A stretch of 64,000 nt of DNA from Aquiflexum balticum DSM 16537 (GCF_900176595.1 NZ_LT838813.1:3180001-3244000); one strand, 5' to 3'; counted from the first letter of the stretch, positions 1-9,307 are shown. The notes: generated by a model from the sequence alone, not told the origin. Made by a program: numbers and translations.

Positions 1-1
1 C

Positions 2-1309
2 ACCTCTGAACACAAGAAAAATGAGGCAATTGTTTTTTTCAGTAATCTGGAATTTAAAAAGAATTTATCAGACTCTTTAGAAAAATTGTTAACAATTGAA
101 AATAAAGGTGTTCTCCCAAAAATTACCAAAAAACCATGTTCTAATTGTTTGGAGTTAAGTGAACTTTGGACTGCAGAAGGATTGGACTCCTTGTTAATTA
201 GAATAATGAACGGCCATGGGGATCGAATTGCAACTGCCGATCGTTCTACGCAAGGAGTAAATGATGGCTATGCTGTTTTTGGGCTAAATTTTTTGACATC
301 AATGCCTGAAACTTTGAAAGAGGAAAAAACGATTGGGAAATTTATTATTCCAAAAGATATATCTTTTTCGGAAAGTGGCAATAATTTTATTGTAGGTATT
401 TTGGATTCAGGAGTGGATTTAAATATTTTCCCTTTGGAATTTCTTTTTTTAAATTCGATAGATGACGCTTGTTTTAAAAATGAAAGGTACGGTTGGAATT
501 TCGTGAACAATTCTTCTGATATTACAGATGGAACTATTAGTAAGCACGGTACTTTGGTAAATGCATATATACTAGAACAATTTTTAAATGAAGGAAAAAT
601 TAGACCTAAACTGTTGAATGTTAAAGTTTTGGATAATCTAAACTCAGGAACATGTTTTGATCTGCTTTGTGGGATTCTATATGCCAAGGAAAAAGGTGCT
701 AAAATCATCAACGCCAGTATGGGGTTTTATGATAATACCGAATACACAAATAAAACAGATTATAAAAACTCCATATTTTATATGTTGCTAGAGGAGCATT
801 TATTACCAAATGAAATCCTCCTTGTAACAGCAGCGGGGAATATTGGAAGTTCCACCGGAAATTCCAGAAACTTGGCTCAGAACAGATTTTATCCAGCTTA
901 CATGAGTGAAACAAATGTCAACAGGCCAAATAATGTAGTGACTGCCACGACTATAAATCCAAATTTAGAAGAAGTCAGCCCTAGACAAAACTATTCACCA
1001 AAACACGTTGATGTTGGAGTAGTTTCAGATTCGATTGAAGGTGAAATTTATAAATTTGATTATCCTTTTTTTTATCAAAATAGTGGAGGAGTTCAACCTT
1101 TCACAACCGGTTCGTCATTTGCTAATGCCATTATGACAGGCAAAATTGGAGCCAAATTCGATTTTAGACTATCTTATATGTTTAAAAATTCGCCAAAATC
1201 AGAATGGTCAGAAAAATTTCTTGATTTAGGGATTTATCAGCAGGATTCACCTAATCAACTCTCCGGATTTATTTATAAAGGTAGATATTCTCATAGAAGG
1301 GATGAATAG
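2..1309 (+). CDS. Subtilisin-like serine protease (S8), 5' end outside window
   Basis: The frame is open to the left edge, so the true start lies outside; a TTG at 86 is only an internal possibility. Numbering from that TTG, the S8 catalytic triad is visible: Asp107 in GILDSGVDL, His154 in SKHGT, and Ser344 in TTGSSFANA. The oxyanion Asn252 sits in TAAGN. The product is expected to cleave peptide bonds. No C-terminal secretion domain follows, and the protein ends about 60 residues after the catalytic serine. The last 8 bases overlap the start of a TPR-CHAT gene, implying translational coupling and a shared job. A protease paired with a CHAT (caspase-like) protein could form a regulated proteolysis cascade. 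That pairing function is inference; the S8 assignment is secure. Confidence 0.88.
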   Translation, partial: TSEHKKNEAIVFFSNLEFKKNLSDSLEKLLTIENKGVLPKITKKPCSNCLELSELWTAEGLDSLLIRIMNGHGDRIATADRSTQGVNDGYAVFGLNFLTSMPETLKEEKTIGKFIIPKDISFSESGNNFIVGILDSGVDLNIFPLEFLFLNSIDDACFKNERYGWNFVNNSSDITDGTISKHGTLVNAYILEQFLNEGKIRPKLLNVKVLDNLNSGTCFDLLCGILYAKEKGAKIINASMGFYDNTEYTNKTDYKNSIFYMLLEEHLLPNEILLVTAAGNIGSSTGNSRNLAQNRFYPAYMSETNVNRPNNVVTATTINPNLEEVSPRQNYSPKHVDVGVVSDSIEGEIYKFDYPFFYQNSGGVQPFTTGSSFANAIMTGKIGAKFDFRLSYMFKNSPKSEWSEKFLDLGIYQQDSPNQLSGFIYKGRYSHRRDE

Positions 1310-4124
1310 TGTATTTAAGAAATATTTCCTTATTGGAATGGCGATTTTTACATCAAATTGGTTACAGTTAAATTTTTTATTTGCCATTCAGAATGAAACT
1401 AAAGTGCCCATTGATTGGATAAACAAAATCAATGATATCCGATTTGAGAAAAATGGATTTATAGATACCAAGATCAAGAAATTGGAAATTCTTATGGATG
1501 AATATATCCAATTGGGTTACCAAAAAGACAGTATCTATGCCCGCATGGCTCATAGACTCGGAGACTATTATAGGATCCAAAATGATACTGATAAGGCTAT
1601 CCAATTGTTCGAAGAAGCAGTAAGGATAAATAGCAGCAATAGTATTTACTCTGAATACAACTATCTGTGTGAAACATATTGCAATATGGGCCTGACCTAC
1701 CTGAACATTGATCTGGAAAAGGCAGAGACTTATTTCGAGAAAAGCTTGGAAATTTTTGAAATATATCCTGAAAAGAAAGGTTTTGTTGCCGCTTTGATCC
1801 ATGAACATATGGCCTCGTACTATTTTGGTTTGGGAGATTATCAAAAAGCCATTGAGATCATTGATTATGCTATGGCCACTATCCCTAGCATTACAAGCAC
1901 AATAGATGGTAACATGCTGCTACTCCAAAAAGCTTACTCCCTTTTACTTTTGGAGCAGATGGAGCCATCCAGGGATATTTTCGAAAGGATAATTCCGGTA
2001 TTTGAGCAAGAAGGAGTGGCTGATGAAAAAAAAGCAGTGGCATTTTCAATCTATTCGCAGTTTCTTGAAACATCAGATAGAATTTCTGAAGCTTTTGACT
2101 ACTTGGAGAAATGCCTTCAGATCCGAAAAGTCTTGGGTTATCACACTTCGGTAGCCAATACACTATACAAAATGGGGTCAATGCTTTCAGATTCCAACCC
2201 GAAAGCAGCCATAGTTTATTTCGAGGAAGCTTTAGGTTACAGCCAAGGGAGCGAAGCTGAAATGCTTATACCGGTGATTTATAATGGTTTAGGTGTTCTT
2301 TTTCAAAAAAAAGATGATCACTTTGAGGCTTTGAGATTTTTCCAAAAGGGGCTTGTTGCAATGGGAAAAAATTTTGAAAACAACAATGTTTTCACCAATC
2401 CGGATCCTGCTTATTTCAGAAATTTTTCCAATGACCAAATCGGTTTTGTTTTATTGAAAAATAAAGGGGAAAGCCTTCTTGAACTATACAATGAAAAGCC
2501 GAAAGAGAAAGGTTACTTAGAGGCTTCCATTAAAACCCATTTTTTGGCTGATAAATTGGTAGATCAGATGCGCTGGAACCAAAATAATTCGACATCAAAA
2601 GAATATTGGAGAGGAAGAACCAAAAGTCTTTATGAGAAAGCCCTTGAAACCTCCATTCTGGCAAATAATCCTGAACAAGTGTTTTATTTCCTGGAAAAAA
2701 GCAGGGCAGTGTTGTTGAATGACAAACTAAACGAACTAGGTGCTATGCAGCTCTTATCAGACGAAGAGGTGAAAAAAGAAACAATATTGAAGAAGTCAAT
2801 TGATAATTTGCTAAAACAAATTGAAACAAATAAATCTGATAAACTTGGATATCAAAAACTAGTAAAAGAATTATATGATGGACGGGAAGAATACAAGAAG
2901 TTTATCAAAAGCCTGGAGGCCAAGTATCCTGTATACTATCAGTATAAGTATGATACCATGGTGTTTTCAATGCAGGAATTAAGGGAAAGAATAATTTCAA
3001 ATGACCAGGTTTATGTCAGCTATTTTATGGGTGAGGAGAATCTGTTCATCCTTAAAGTAGGTTCTGAAGAACCTGTTTTGGAAATGAAACCCATTGGAAC
3101 AATCTATGAAAAAATAAACAGATTTAATGAATTAGTAATTGATAAAACCACGCTCAATGGTAACTATTCAGAGTTCGTTGAGTTGTCCCACCAAATTTAC
3201 CTTGATTTGGTTTATCCTTTGGGATTGAAGGGGGAAAGAATCATTTTTTCCATGGAAGAACAAGTACTTCCATTTGAAATTTTGATCACAAATGAATCTG
3301 ATCCGGAATCGTTTTTACTTAAAAATCATCCGGTCAGCTTTACATATTCTGCCCAATTTTTGAAAAAAAATAAGGTGTCAACTCGAGATAAGCCAATTAG
3401 CCTCTTTGGATTAGCTCCAGTGGATTTTTTCAATGCCAATAAAGCATCCCTGCTCGGTTCAGAAGTATCCTTGAAAAAGCTTGCTGCGATGTTCTCAGGC
3501 TCAAAAGTATTGTCAGGGCAAAATGCTTCCAAACAAAACTTTTTAAATGATTATTATAAGTATTCTGTGGTCCATGTTTATTCGCATGCTGATGCCGACA
3601 ATTATGGTAGTGAACCAATGATTTATTTTTCCGATGACAAATTAAAATTATCTGAGATACCCTTTGACAGTTGGCCTAAGACAGATCTAATTGTATTATC
3701 GGCATGTAATACTGGTGTAGGAAAGTCTATCAAAGGTGAAGGTGTGATGAGTTTGGCAAGGGGCTTTGCTTCTTTGGGCATTGCTTCAAGCGTTACAACT
3801 TTATGGGAGGTGGATGATAAGGCCACTTACGCGATAACCGAACAGTTTTATCAATACCTTAGAGAAGGTTATTTTTCAGATGTTGCACTTCAAAAAGCAA
3901 AACTGGATTTTATAAACCAACAGGACCGGGGAAATAGAATCCCATACTACTGGGGTGGTATGATTTTGATAGGAAATTCTTTTCAGTTTGAAGATGTGGG
4001 TAATCAATATCCTTATACATTAGTTCGGATTTTAGTGGTTTTTGCTGTTTTGGTGATGATTTGGTTCTTTTGGGATAAACAGAAAAAAAGGACCATTAAT
4101 CATCCAAGCCGTGTGAAGGATTGA
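1302..4124 (+). CDS. TPR-CHAT protein (caspase-like peptidase) with signal peptide and C-terminal membrane segment
   Basis: This 940-aa protein begins with a hydrophobic signal-like segment (residues 8-29). Tandem tetratricopeptide repeats follow, roughly residues 55-470, then a charged helical linker and a C-terminal CHAT domain (about 590-900). The CHAT catalytic dyad is intact: His762 in VYSHADA and Cys802 in SACNTG. A hydrophobic segment at about 914-932 followed by a basic tail (KQKKR) would anchor the end in the inner membrane. CHAT domains are caspase-superfamily proteases, and TPR arms usually sense a partner. The start overlaps the upstream subtilase by 8 bases, so the two are probably made together. 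An exported, membrane-anchored CHAT protease beside a subtilase suggests envelope signalling or a death/defence switch; this role is inferred, not shown. Confidence 0.88.
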   Translation: MNSVFKKYFLIGMAIFTSNWLQLNFLFAIQNETKVPIDWINKINDIRFEKNGFIDTKIKKLEILMDEYIQLGYQKDSIYARMAHRLGDYYRIQNDTDKAIQLFEEAVRINSSNSIYSEYNYLCETYCNMGLTYLNIDLEKAETYFEKSLEIFEIYPEKKGFVAALIHEHMASYYFGLGDYQKAIEIIDYAMATIPSITSTIDGNMLLLQKAYSLLLLEQMEPSRDIFERIIPVFEQEGVADEKKAVAFSIYSQFLETSDRISEAFDYLEKCLQIRKVLGYHTSVANTLYKMGSMLSDSNPKAAIVYFEEALGYSQGSEAEMLIPVIYNGLGVLFQKKDDHFEALRFFQKGLVAMGKNFENNNVFTNPDPAYFRNFSNDQIGFVLLKNKGESLLELYNEKPKEKGYLEASIKTHFLADKLVDQMRWNQNNSTSKEYWRGRTKSLYEKALETSILANNPEQVFYFLEKSRAVLLNDKLNELGAMQLLSDEEVKKETILKKSIDNLLKQIETNKSDKLGYQKLVKELYDGREEYKKFIKSLEAKYPVYYQYKYDTMVFSMQELRERIISNDQVYVSYFMGEENLFILKVGSEEPVLEMKPIGTIYEKINRFNELVIDKTTLNGNYSEFVELSHQIYLDLVYPLGLKGERIIFSMEEQVLPFEILITNESDPESFLLKNHPVSFTYSAQFLKKNKVSTRDKPISLFGLAPVDFFNANKASLLGSEVSLKKLAAMFSGSKVLSGQNASKQNFLNDYYKYSVVHVYSHADADNYGSEPMIYFSDDKLKLSEIPFDSWPKTDLIVLSACNTGVGKSIKGEGVMSLARGFASLGIASSVTTLWEVDDKATYAITEQFYQYLREGYFSDVALQKAKLDFINQQDRGNRIPYYWGGMILIGNSFQFEDVGNQYPYTLVRILVVFAVLVMIWFFWDKQKKRTINHPSRVKD

Positions 4125-4239
4125 TTTTCTGCAATTCTTCTAAATCAAGTTGGTCCTTTAATCGGTTAGCGGCTTTCTTTGCCATTATCAAGCTCTTATA
4201 ATATTGACAGCAAACCCCCCAATCGTTAAATACCTTACA
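4096..4239 (-). pseudogene. Remnant of a nucleotidyltransferase-like protein (C-terminal end only)
   Basis: On the minus strand an open stretch with no start codon at its head runs from just below an in-frame TAA (4240-4242) to a TAA at 4096-4098. It reads as a protein tail: aromatic CKVFNDWGV, then KSLIMAKKAANRLKDQLDL and EELQKI. The K-A-x-x-R-x-K-D-x-x-D-L-E pattern resembles the C-terminus of small nucleotidyltransferases that in Bacteroidota follow a short helper gene like the one at 4267-4449. The N-terminal catalytic part is missing, so I read this as a decayed two-gene toxin-antitoxin-like module. It overlaps the end of the convergent CHAT gene. An internal ATG at 4185 could still give a 29-aa peptide. 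The assignment rests on pattern memory only. Confidence 0.4.
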
Positions 4240-4266
4240 TTATTTAAATGAAAGTTTTTCCATATA

Positions 4267-4449
4267 TCAACTATTTGTTCTTGCATCCTGTGTTAGGTTA
4301 GATTTTGATGCTTTGCTCATTGTTTGTGAAATTTCTATCAATACAAAAAGTCTTTCCAGCCTTTCCAAGTAGGAAAGCGCTCTTACTTCTTTAATCCTTT
4401 TTTCTTCAATTATATTTGGATGGGCATAAGTAAATTTTCTTTTTTCCAT
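4267..4449 (-). CDS. Small hypothetical protein, possible nucleotidyltransferase partner
   Basis: A 60-aa charged protein beginning MEKRKFTYAHPNIIEEKR and continuing with a predicted helix (RALSYLERLERLFVLIEIS). Short proteins of this style (basic start, HP-N/D-I, then L-S-Y-x-x-R) commonly precede a nucleotidyltransferase gene in Bacteroidota. Here the gene is followed by only the tail of such an enzyme (4096-4239), so the protein may be orphaned. The last 15 residues (after SQTM) are low in pattern and may be an altered end produced by the same deletion. Function is unknown. Confidence 0.5.
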   Translation of the reverse strand: MEKRKFTYAHPNIIEEKRIKEVRALSYLERLERLFVLIEISQTMSKASKSNLTQDARTNS

Positions 4450-4540
4450 GCCTTAAATTAGAAATTCAGTAAGTATTATACAAAATTTAATGGTGGACTT
4501 TTGGGATATGTTAAATATCAAGGTGTTTTCATCTCAATCC

Positions 4541-5875
4541 TCAAAACTTCTCCTTAATATACACCATTACCTTTTCCATTTCCCTTCGGATTTCAGCGGA
4601 TTTGTTGAGGTAATTGTTGTTCATAAAGGCAAAAGCATATACCTGACCGGAATCAGTGACAATATAACCTACCAAACTGAGATTGTTGCTGATCGTTCCG
4701 GTTTTGGCATAGATGTACGGTGTTCTGGCTTTGAAGTTGTTTTTCAAAGTCCCGTTTATTCCTCCCTGAGGAAGGAGTCTCATGATCTGACTGCGGGGCA
4801 TGGCTTCCTCCAACTTGACCATCAGGGCAATCATGGATCTTGGGGTAATCAGGTTATGTCTTGAAAGCCCGGAACCGTCCACCCATTGCGGCTTGTCAGG
4901 CAAATCCCACAAATAGGTTTTCTGTATAAAATCTATGGCCCGCTCAGAATTCAATTCCAAAAACTGTGCATCGGAAATCATCAAAATAAGTTGCTCTGCA
5001 ATAAAATTATCACTTTCCTGTAGCATTTCTATCCAAAGGGGCAAGAGTGTACCGCCTTGGAAGACCTTATGGGATGAGGGTAAAATTTCTTTACTCAAAC
5101 CGACCGGTTTATTGATTTGGTTTTCAGCCAATTTTGTAAAAAGTTCCGATGAGGTGATAAATGGAAGTTCCGATTTGGTGGCAGTGTAGGTGTTTGGGTT
5201 GAAGTAAAAATCATTGCTATGAAAAGTTCTTTCCACATGCTTGATTTCTTTTGTTGTATTGATTATTACTTTATTGAAATTGGAGATATTGGGAATCGGG
5301 GTTCTTTTTTGATTGGTGTAGGTGACAAAATTCCCATAAATCGGAAAAGGAGACTTCTCAGATGAGTAGGAATAATAATAATCATCCCATTGCCAACCAT
5401 ATCCAAAAGCCTCATCTTTCCAGTTCGAATCTGAAAATCTGATGGATTTGTAGCGGCCAAGGAATTCTGAAATCTTGGTATGGGGCATGTTTTTATATTT
5501 CCAAACAGGGAATCCTGTTCCCCAAAACGTAATTCCACCATCGTTTTCTATATACCTAAAAGCCGGTAAGCTATCCTTCAATACGACTAAACTGCCATAA
5601 AAAGTCAAAAGCTTGGTAGTCGAAGCCGGAATGAAGTTTAAGTGACTGTTTTTTTCATAGAGGACCCTTTGACTGTCCAAATCGAATAGAACGAATCCGG
5701 TAAGGTGATTTCCAAAAAACGACCTTTCGTTCAACAGGCTGTCAAGTCCCAGATACCTATTTACAATTTCTGATTCTTGCCCAAAACTGACATTTGAATA
5801 CAAAAGAAGGAAGAAAACCAGTAAGATTTTTCTGATCGGGCAAAGGGATAGGAATGAAAATTTGATTTTGTTCAA
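4541..5875 (-). CDS. dacB: D-alanyl-D-alanine carboxypeptidase/endopeptidase (PBP4, S13)
   Basis: This is a penicillin-binding protein of peptidase family S13 that trims or cuts peptidoglycan cross-links in the periplasm. All three active-site motifs are present: S85-T-T-K88, S288-D-N290 and K391-T-G393. The conserved DGSGLSRHN block lies at about 333-341. Residues 10-32 form a signal peptide ending near FGQ. At 444 aa it is close to the usual family length. It ends next to a convergent region and is followed on the same strand (upstream in sequence terms) by DUF423 and yggS, only 6 bases from DUF423, suggesting one transcript starting at yggS. Assignment is strong; the carboxypeptidase versus endopeptidase balance cannot be told. 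Confidence 0.9.
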   Translation of the reverse strand: MNKIKFSFLSLCPIRKILLVFFLLLYSNVSFGQESEIVNRYLGLDSLLNERSFFGNHLTGFVLFDLDSQRVLYEKNSHLNFIPASTTKLLTFYGSLVVLKDSLPAFRYIENDGGITFWGTGFPVWKYKNMPHTKISEFLGRYKSIRFSDSNWKDEAFGYGWQWDDYYYSYSSEKSPFPIYGNFVTYTNQKRTPIPNISNFNKVIINTTKEIKHVERTFHSNDFYFNPNTYTATKSELPFITSSELFTKLAENQINKPVGLSKEILPSSHKVFQGGTLLPLWIEMLQESDNFIAEQLILMISDAQFLELNSERAIDFIQKTYLWDLPDKPQWVDGSGLSRHNLITPRSMIALMVKLEEAMPRSQIMRLLPQGGINGTLKNNFKARTPYIYAKTGTISNNLSLVGYIVTDSGQVYAFAFMNNNYLNKSAEIRREMEKVMVYIKEKF

Positions 5876-5881
5876 GGTTTA

Positions 5882-6274
5882 TTATTTGATTTTATTCTGA
5901 CTTTTTTTGACAGAGAATGCCAACAATCCCCAACCCAGGATAAATGCTACACCTCCTATAGGAGTAATGGCTCCAAGCCAGGAAATCCCGGTCAAGGAAA
6001 GCACATAAAGTGATCCCGAAAAAATCAGGATTCCTATAAAAAACATCCAAACAACTGTGTTTAGCCTTTTGACGACAGGTTCTGACCGCTGCCATATTCC
6101 TACAGCAAGAATGGCCAACGCATGATAAAAGTGGTATTTAACGGCTGTTTCAAAAGTTTCTGTTCTAGCATTGCTTTCCAGGATTGCTTCCAATCCGTGA
6201 GCCCCAAAAGCTCCTATGGCTACTGCCAATCCGCCTAGAATTCCGGCAATTTGAATAGTATTGAGTTTGATCAT
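5882..6274 (-). CDS. DUF423 family small membrane protein
   Basis: A 130-aa inner-membrane protein with four hydrophobic segments and the DUF423 hallmark GAFGAHGLE near residues 20-28, plus YHFYHALA and the late TPIGG-AFILGW stretch. I start it at the ATG at 6274 (MIKLNTIQIAG) rather than at the longer open frame beginning at 6358, because the latter would run 83 bases into yggS and its extra residues look unlike protein. Only one base separates it from the yggS stop, so the two are probably translated from one mRNA. The molecular function of DUF423 is not established. Confidence 0.85.
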   Translation of the reverse strand: MIKLNTIQIAGILGGLAVAIGAFGAHGLEAILESNARTETFETAVKYHFYHALAILAVGIWQRSEPVVKRLNTVVWMFFIGILIFSGSLYVLSLTGISWLGAITPIGGVAFILGWGLLAFSVKKSQNKIK

Positions 6275-6275
6275 A

Positions 6276-6950
6276 TTATTTATAATTTCTTTCTCCAAAG
6301 ATTGCCGTTCCGATCCTGACCATAGTACTTCCCTCTTCCTGTGCAATGTTGTAATCACCGCTCATACCCATGGATAATTCTTTCATTTCAAAATTCTGGG
6401 GAAGCATTCTATTTTTTAGTGTTGTAAATAATTGGTAAAGTCCACGAAATTCTTTTCTGACTATTATCGTATCATCCGTATAGGTAGCCATACCCATCAA
6501 TCCTGAAATTTTGATGTTTTTGAGTTCTTGGATCTCGTTCCCGGAAATTATTTCTTCCAGTTCATTTTCGTCCAAGCCAAATTTACTTTCTTCTTTAGCG
6601 ATGTAAATCTGAAGAAGACATGGGATTATTCTGTTTACTTTTTCTGCCTGTTTATTGATTTCTTTGAGCAATTTCAAGGAATCCACACCATGGATTAAAT
6701 GTACAAATGGGGCTATGTATTTGACTTTATTGCTTTGAAGATGCCCGATCATATGCCACCTGATATCATCAGGTAATTCAGCTTGTTTTTCCAACATTTC
6801 CTGAACCTTATTTTCTCCAAAATCCCTGATTCCTAAATCATAAGCTTCTTTAATGGCAGAGATAGGTTGGGTCTTGCTTACGGCTACCAATAAACATTGA
6901 GGATTTGAAAATGTATTTTTTATTTTATTTAGGTTTTCTTTAATGCTCAT
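6276..6950 (-). CDS. yggS: YggS family pyridoxal-phosphate homeostasis protein
   Basis: This 224-aa protein is a PLP-binding, alanine-racemase-fold protein that buffers vitamin B6 and affects amino- and keto-acid pools. The PLP lysine is K26 in LVAVSKTQP; other family marks are FGENKVQE, WHMIGHLQSNK and the C-terminal SMGMSGD...IG-TxIFGER block. Length matches the family (about 220-235). It heads a minus-strand run yggS-DUF423-dacB with tight spacing and is divergent from the GH3 gene across 36 bases. A TATCTTTG box at 6980-6987 is a candidate promoter. Confidence 0.93.
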   Translation of the reverse strand: MSIKENLNKIKNTFSNPQCLLVAVSKTQPISAIKEAYDLGIRDFGENKVQEMLEKQAELPDDIRWHMIGHLQSNKVKYIAPFVHLIHGVDSLKLLKEINKQAEKVNRIIPCLLQIYIAKEESKFGLDENELEEIISGNEIQELKNIKISGLMGMATYTDDTIIVRKEFRGLYQLFTTLKNRMLPQNFEMKELSMGMSGDYNIAQEEGSTMVRIGTAIFGERNYK

Positions 6951-6955
6951 TCGTT

Positions 6956-6963
6956 TAAATTTG
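6956..6963 (+). promoter_or_regulatory. Candidate -7 box (TAAATTTG) for GH3-lysE
   Basis: TAAATTTG matches the Bacteroidota sigma-A -7 consensus TAnnTTTG and lies 24 bases before the ATG at 6987. No clear -33 TTG box was found at ideal spacing, so support is partial. It sits between, and partly faces, the oppositely oriented box for yggS. Confidence 0.4.
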
Positions 6964-6979
6964 GTGAAATCAATCCAAA

Positions 6980-6987
6980 CAAAGATA
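6980..6987 (-). promoter_or_regulatory. Candidate -7 box (TATCTTTG) for yggS operon
   Basis: Read on the minus strand, TATCTTTG fits TAnnTTTG and lies about 30 bases before the yggS ATG at 6950. It overlaps the first base of the GH3 start codon, so the two divergent promoters would occupy the same short intergenic stretch. Confidence 0.4.
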
Positions 6988-8537
6988 TGGCTATATTGGG
7001 TACATTGCTAAAAAAGGGCATCAGATTAAGGGATTCTTTGGAACAGGAATATAGCTCTCCCTTAGAACTTCAAAAAGTCGAACTTAAAAAATTGTTGATC
7101 AAAGCGGCAAAGACTGAATTCGGCAGGAAGTATAAATTTGATGTGATTTTGAAAGAGTTTAAAAACCGGGATGATAGTTTTTACAAGTCCTTTGCCCAGC
7201 ATGTTCCCATTTATAATTATGAAAAAATCTACAATGAATGGTGGTATAGACTCAAAGCAGGGGAGAAGAATATAACCTGGCCTGAAGCCATCAGGTATTT
7301 TGCGCTCACCTCAGGCACCTCAGGTGCTTCTTCCAAATATATTCCCATATCCAAGGATATGGTAAAGGCTATCCGAAGAACAGGAGTAAGACAGATTCTT
7401 TCCCTTTCAAAGTATGATTTACCGGATGAATTATTTACCAAAGGAATTTTAATGTTGGGCGGAAGTACTGATCTGGAATTTAATGGGACCTATTTTTCCG
7501 GTGACCTCAGCGGCATTACGACAGGAAGGCTTCCTATTTGGTTTCAGACTTTTTACAAACCCGGCAAGCAGATTTCCAAAAATAAGGATTGGGGAGAGAA
7601 GTTAGAGCAAATTGTAGAAATGGCTCCAAAATGGGATATAGGAATAATTGTTGGGGTGCCTGCTTGGTTGCAGATATTGATTGAAAAAATCATAGAAAGA
7701 TACCAATTGAAAACGATCCATGATATTTGGCCAAATCTGACGATTTATGTGCACGGGGGAGTTTCTTTTGAACCTTATATTAAGGGTTTTGAAAAATTGA
7801 TGGCCAAGCCCTTGATTTATATGGAAACCTATTTGGCTTCGGAAGGTTTCTTGGCTTTTCAGGCTTTGCCAGAAAGGAAATCCATGAGGCTAGTACTGAA
7901 CAATGGGATTTTTCATGAATTTGTACCTTTCAACGAAGGTAATTTTGATGAAAATGGAGAAATCCATCCCAATGCTGAGATATTGAAGATTGATGAAGTG
8001 GAGGAAGGAAAAGACTATGCACTTTTGATTTCTACTTGTGCCGGCGCTTGGAGATATCAGATTGGAGATGTCATCCGGTTTGTTTCCATAGAAGAATCCG
8101 AAATAGTAATTACAGGAAGGACCAAACATTTTTTGAGCTTGTGCGGAGAACATTTATCTGTTGACAATATCAACAAAGCCATACATTTGGTGGAAGAGGA
8201 AATGAATCTGGATATCCGTGAATTTACCGTTTTGGGCTTGCCAAATGGTACTTTGTTCGCCCATCACTGGTTTGCCGGTACGGATAATCAAGTCGATGAG
8301 AAAGAATTAAGAGATAAAATTGATGGGCATTTAAAGGTTCTCAATGATGATTATGCAGTCGAAAGGAAACATGCGCTGAAAGAAATGAGACTATCAGTGG
8401 TACCTGCTGCTTTGTTTTATGGATGGTTAAAGGCCCAAGGAAAAGAAGGTGGTCAGAATAAATTCCCTAGAGTCCTGAAAGGTGAAAAAATGAATAGTTG
8501 GCTGGAATACCTGGAGGAAAATGGCATGAAAATATGA
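6987..8537 (+). CDS. GH3 auxin-responsive promoter family protein (ANL-type acyl-amido synthetase)
   Basis: A 516-aa member of the GH3 family, adenylate-forming enzymes that in plants conjugate acyl acids to amino acids. The ATP-binding loop LTSGTSGASSKYIP is at about 110-123. Later motifs include YLASEGF around 282 and the Y-x-I-G-D-V-I-R-F block around 355-362, followed by TGRTKHFLSLCGEHL typical of the family's second ATP-binding segment. Bacterial GH3 proteins are common in Bacteroidota but their substrates are unknown. The stop codon overlaps the start of a LysE-type exporter (ATGA), so product formation and export may be coupled; that link is inference. Confidence 0.88.
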   Translation: MAILGTLLKKGIRLRDSLEQEYSSPLELQKVELKKLLIKAAKTEFGRKYKFDVILKEFKNRDDSFYKSFAQHVPIYNYEKIYNEWWYRLKAGEKNITWPEAIRYFALTSGTSGASSKYIPISKDMVKAIRRTGVRQILSLSKYDLPDELFTKGILMLGGSTDLEFNGTYFSGDLSGITTGRLPIWFQTFYKPGKQISKNKDWGEKLEQIVEMAPKWDIGIIVGVPAWLQILIEKIIERYQLKTIHDIWPNLTIYVHGGVSFEPYIKGFEKLMAKPLIYMETYLASEGFLAFQALPERKSMRLVLNNGIFHEFVPFNEGNFDENGEIHPNAEILKIDEVEEGKDYALLISTCAGAWRYQIGDVIRFVSIEESEIVITGRTKHFLSLCGEHLSVDNINKAIHLVEEEMNLDIREFTVLGLPNGTLFAHHWFAGTDNQVDEKELRDKIDGHLKVLNDDYAVERKHALKEMRLSVVPAALFYGWLKAQGKEGGQNKFPRVLKGEKMNSWLEYLEENGMKI

Positions 8538-9172
8538 ATCAGGCACTGTTAGAAGGTATCAGTATGGGTTTATTGCTTTCCGCGATGATCGGCCCTGTTT
8601 TTTTTACTCTGATCCAAAACAGTATTGAAAATGGATTTCGCCATACTGTTATTTTGGCTTTAGGTATCCTTTCAAGTGATTTGATCTATGTAATCATCAC
8701 ATTTTTTGGAGTAAGCTTTTTGGCACAGTATCCAAATTTTGAGGTGATATTAGGCTATGTCGGTGGTCTTGTTTTGATTGGATTTGGGGTTTCTGGCTTT
8801 TTCAAAAAAAACAAGGAAAGAATAAGTTCGGGAGGTATGATGATATCCAAACCAAAAAAAACAACCGGCTTTTTAAAGGGGTTTGGAATTAACGGCATCA
8901 ATCCTTTTGTCATGTTATTCTGGATTTCCATAGCGGGATTGGTTAACCTGAAAGAGGATTTTGAAAATACTGATGTTTTTCTGTATTACTTTGGTTTATT
9001 GTTCACCGTCTTTGTAATTGACTTATTGAAGGCCTTTATCGCAAAGCAACTGAAATCATTTGTCACTCCCGGATTGATGAAAAAGCTCAATATTGCAGTA
9101 GCAATTGTGTTGGTGTTTTTCGGATTGAGGTTGATAAAGTTTGCTTGGGAGAGGCAATTTTTGTTATCATAA
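8534..9172 (+). CDS. LysE family translocator (amino-acid or small-molecule exporter)
   Basis: A 212-aa membrane protein with six hydrophobic segments. The N-terminal GPVFFTLIQNSIENGF corresponds to the conserved LysE/RhtB GP-x-x-x stretch, and the central GINGINPFVMLFW matches the family's N-P-x-x-x-x-F/W signature. I choose the ATG at 8534, overlapping the GH3 stop as ATGA, over the longer frame from 8498 that lies wholly in GH3. The substrate is not evident; coupling to GH3 hints at an amino-acid conjugate. Confidence 0.85.
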   Translation: MNQALLEGISMGLLLSAMIGPVFFTLIQNSIENGFRHTVILALGILSSDLIYVIITFFGVSFLAQYPNFEVILGYVGGLVLIGFGVSGFFKKNKERISSGGMMISKPKKTTGFLKGFGINGINPFVMLFWISIAGLVNLKEDFENTDVFLYYFGLLFTVFVIDLLKAFIAKQLKSFVTPGLMKKLNIAVAIVLVFFGLRLIKFAWERQFLLS

Positions 9173-9307
9173 TAAATATCATTTCTCCTCCATTATCAAA
9201 TACAGAATCCTGAAATTTAAAGATTTATAGCCTATAGCCTTTTAGATTTTAGACCTAAGCTCCAATCCCAAAGCTGTTAATTCCCTATTACTTGGGTAGG
9301 CTTTGAA

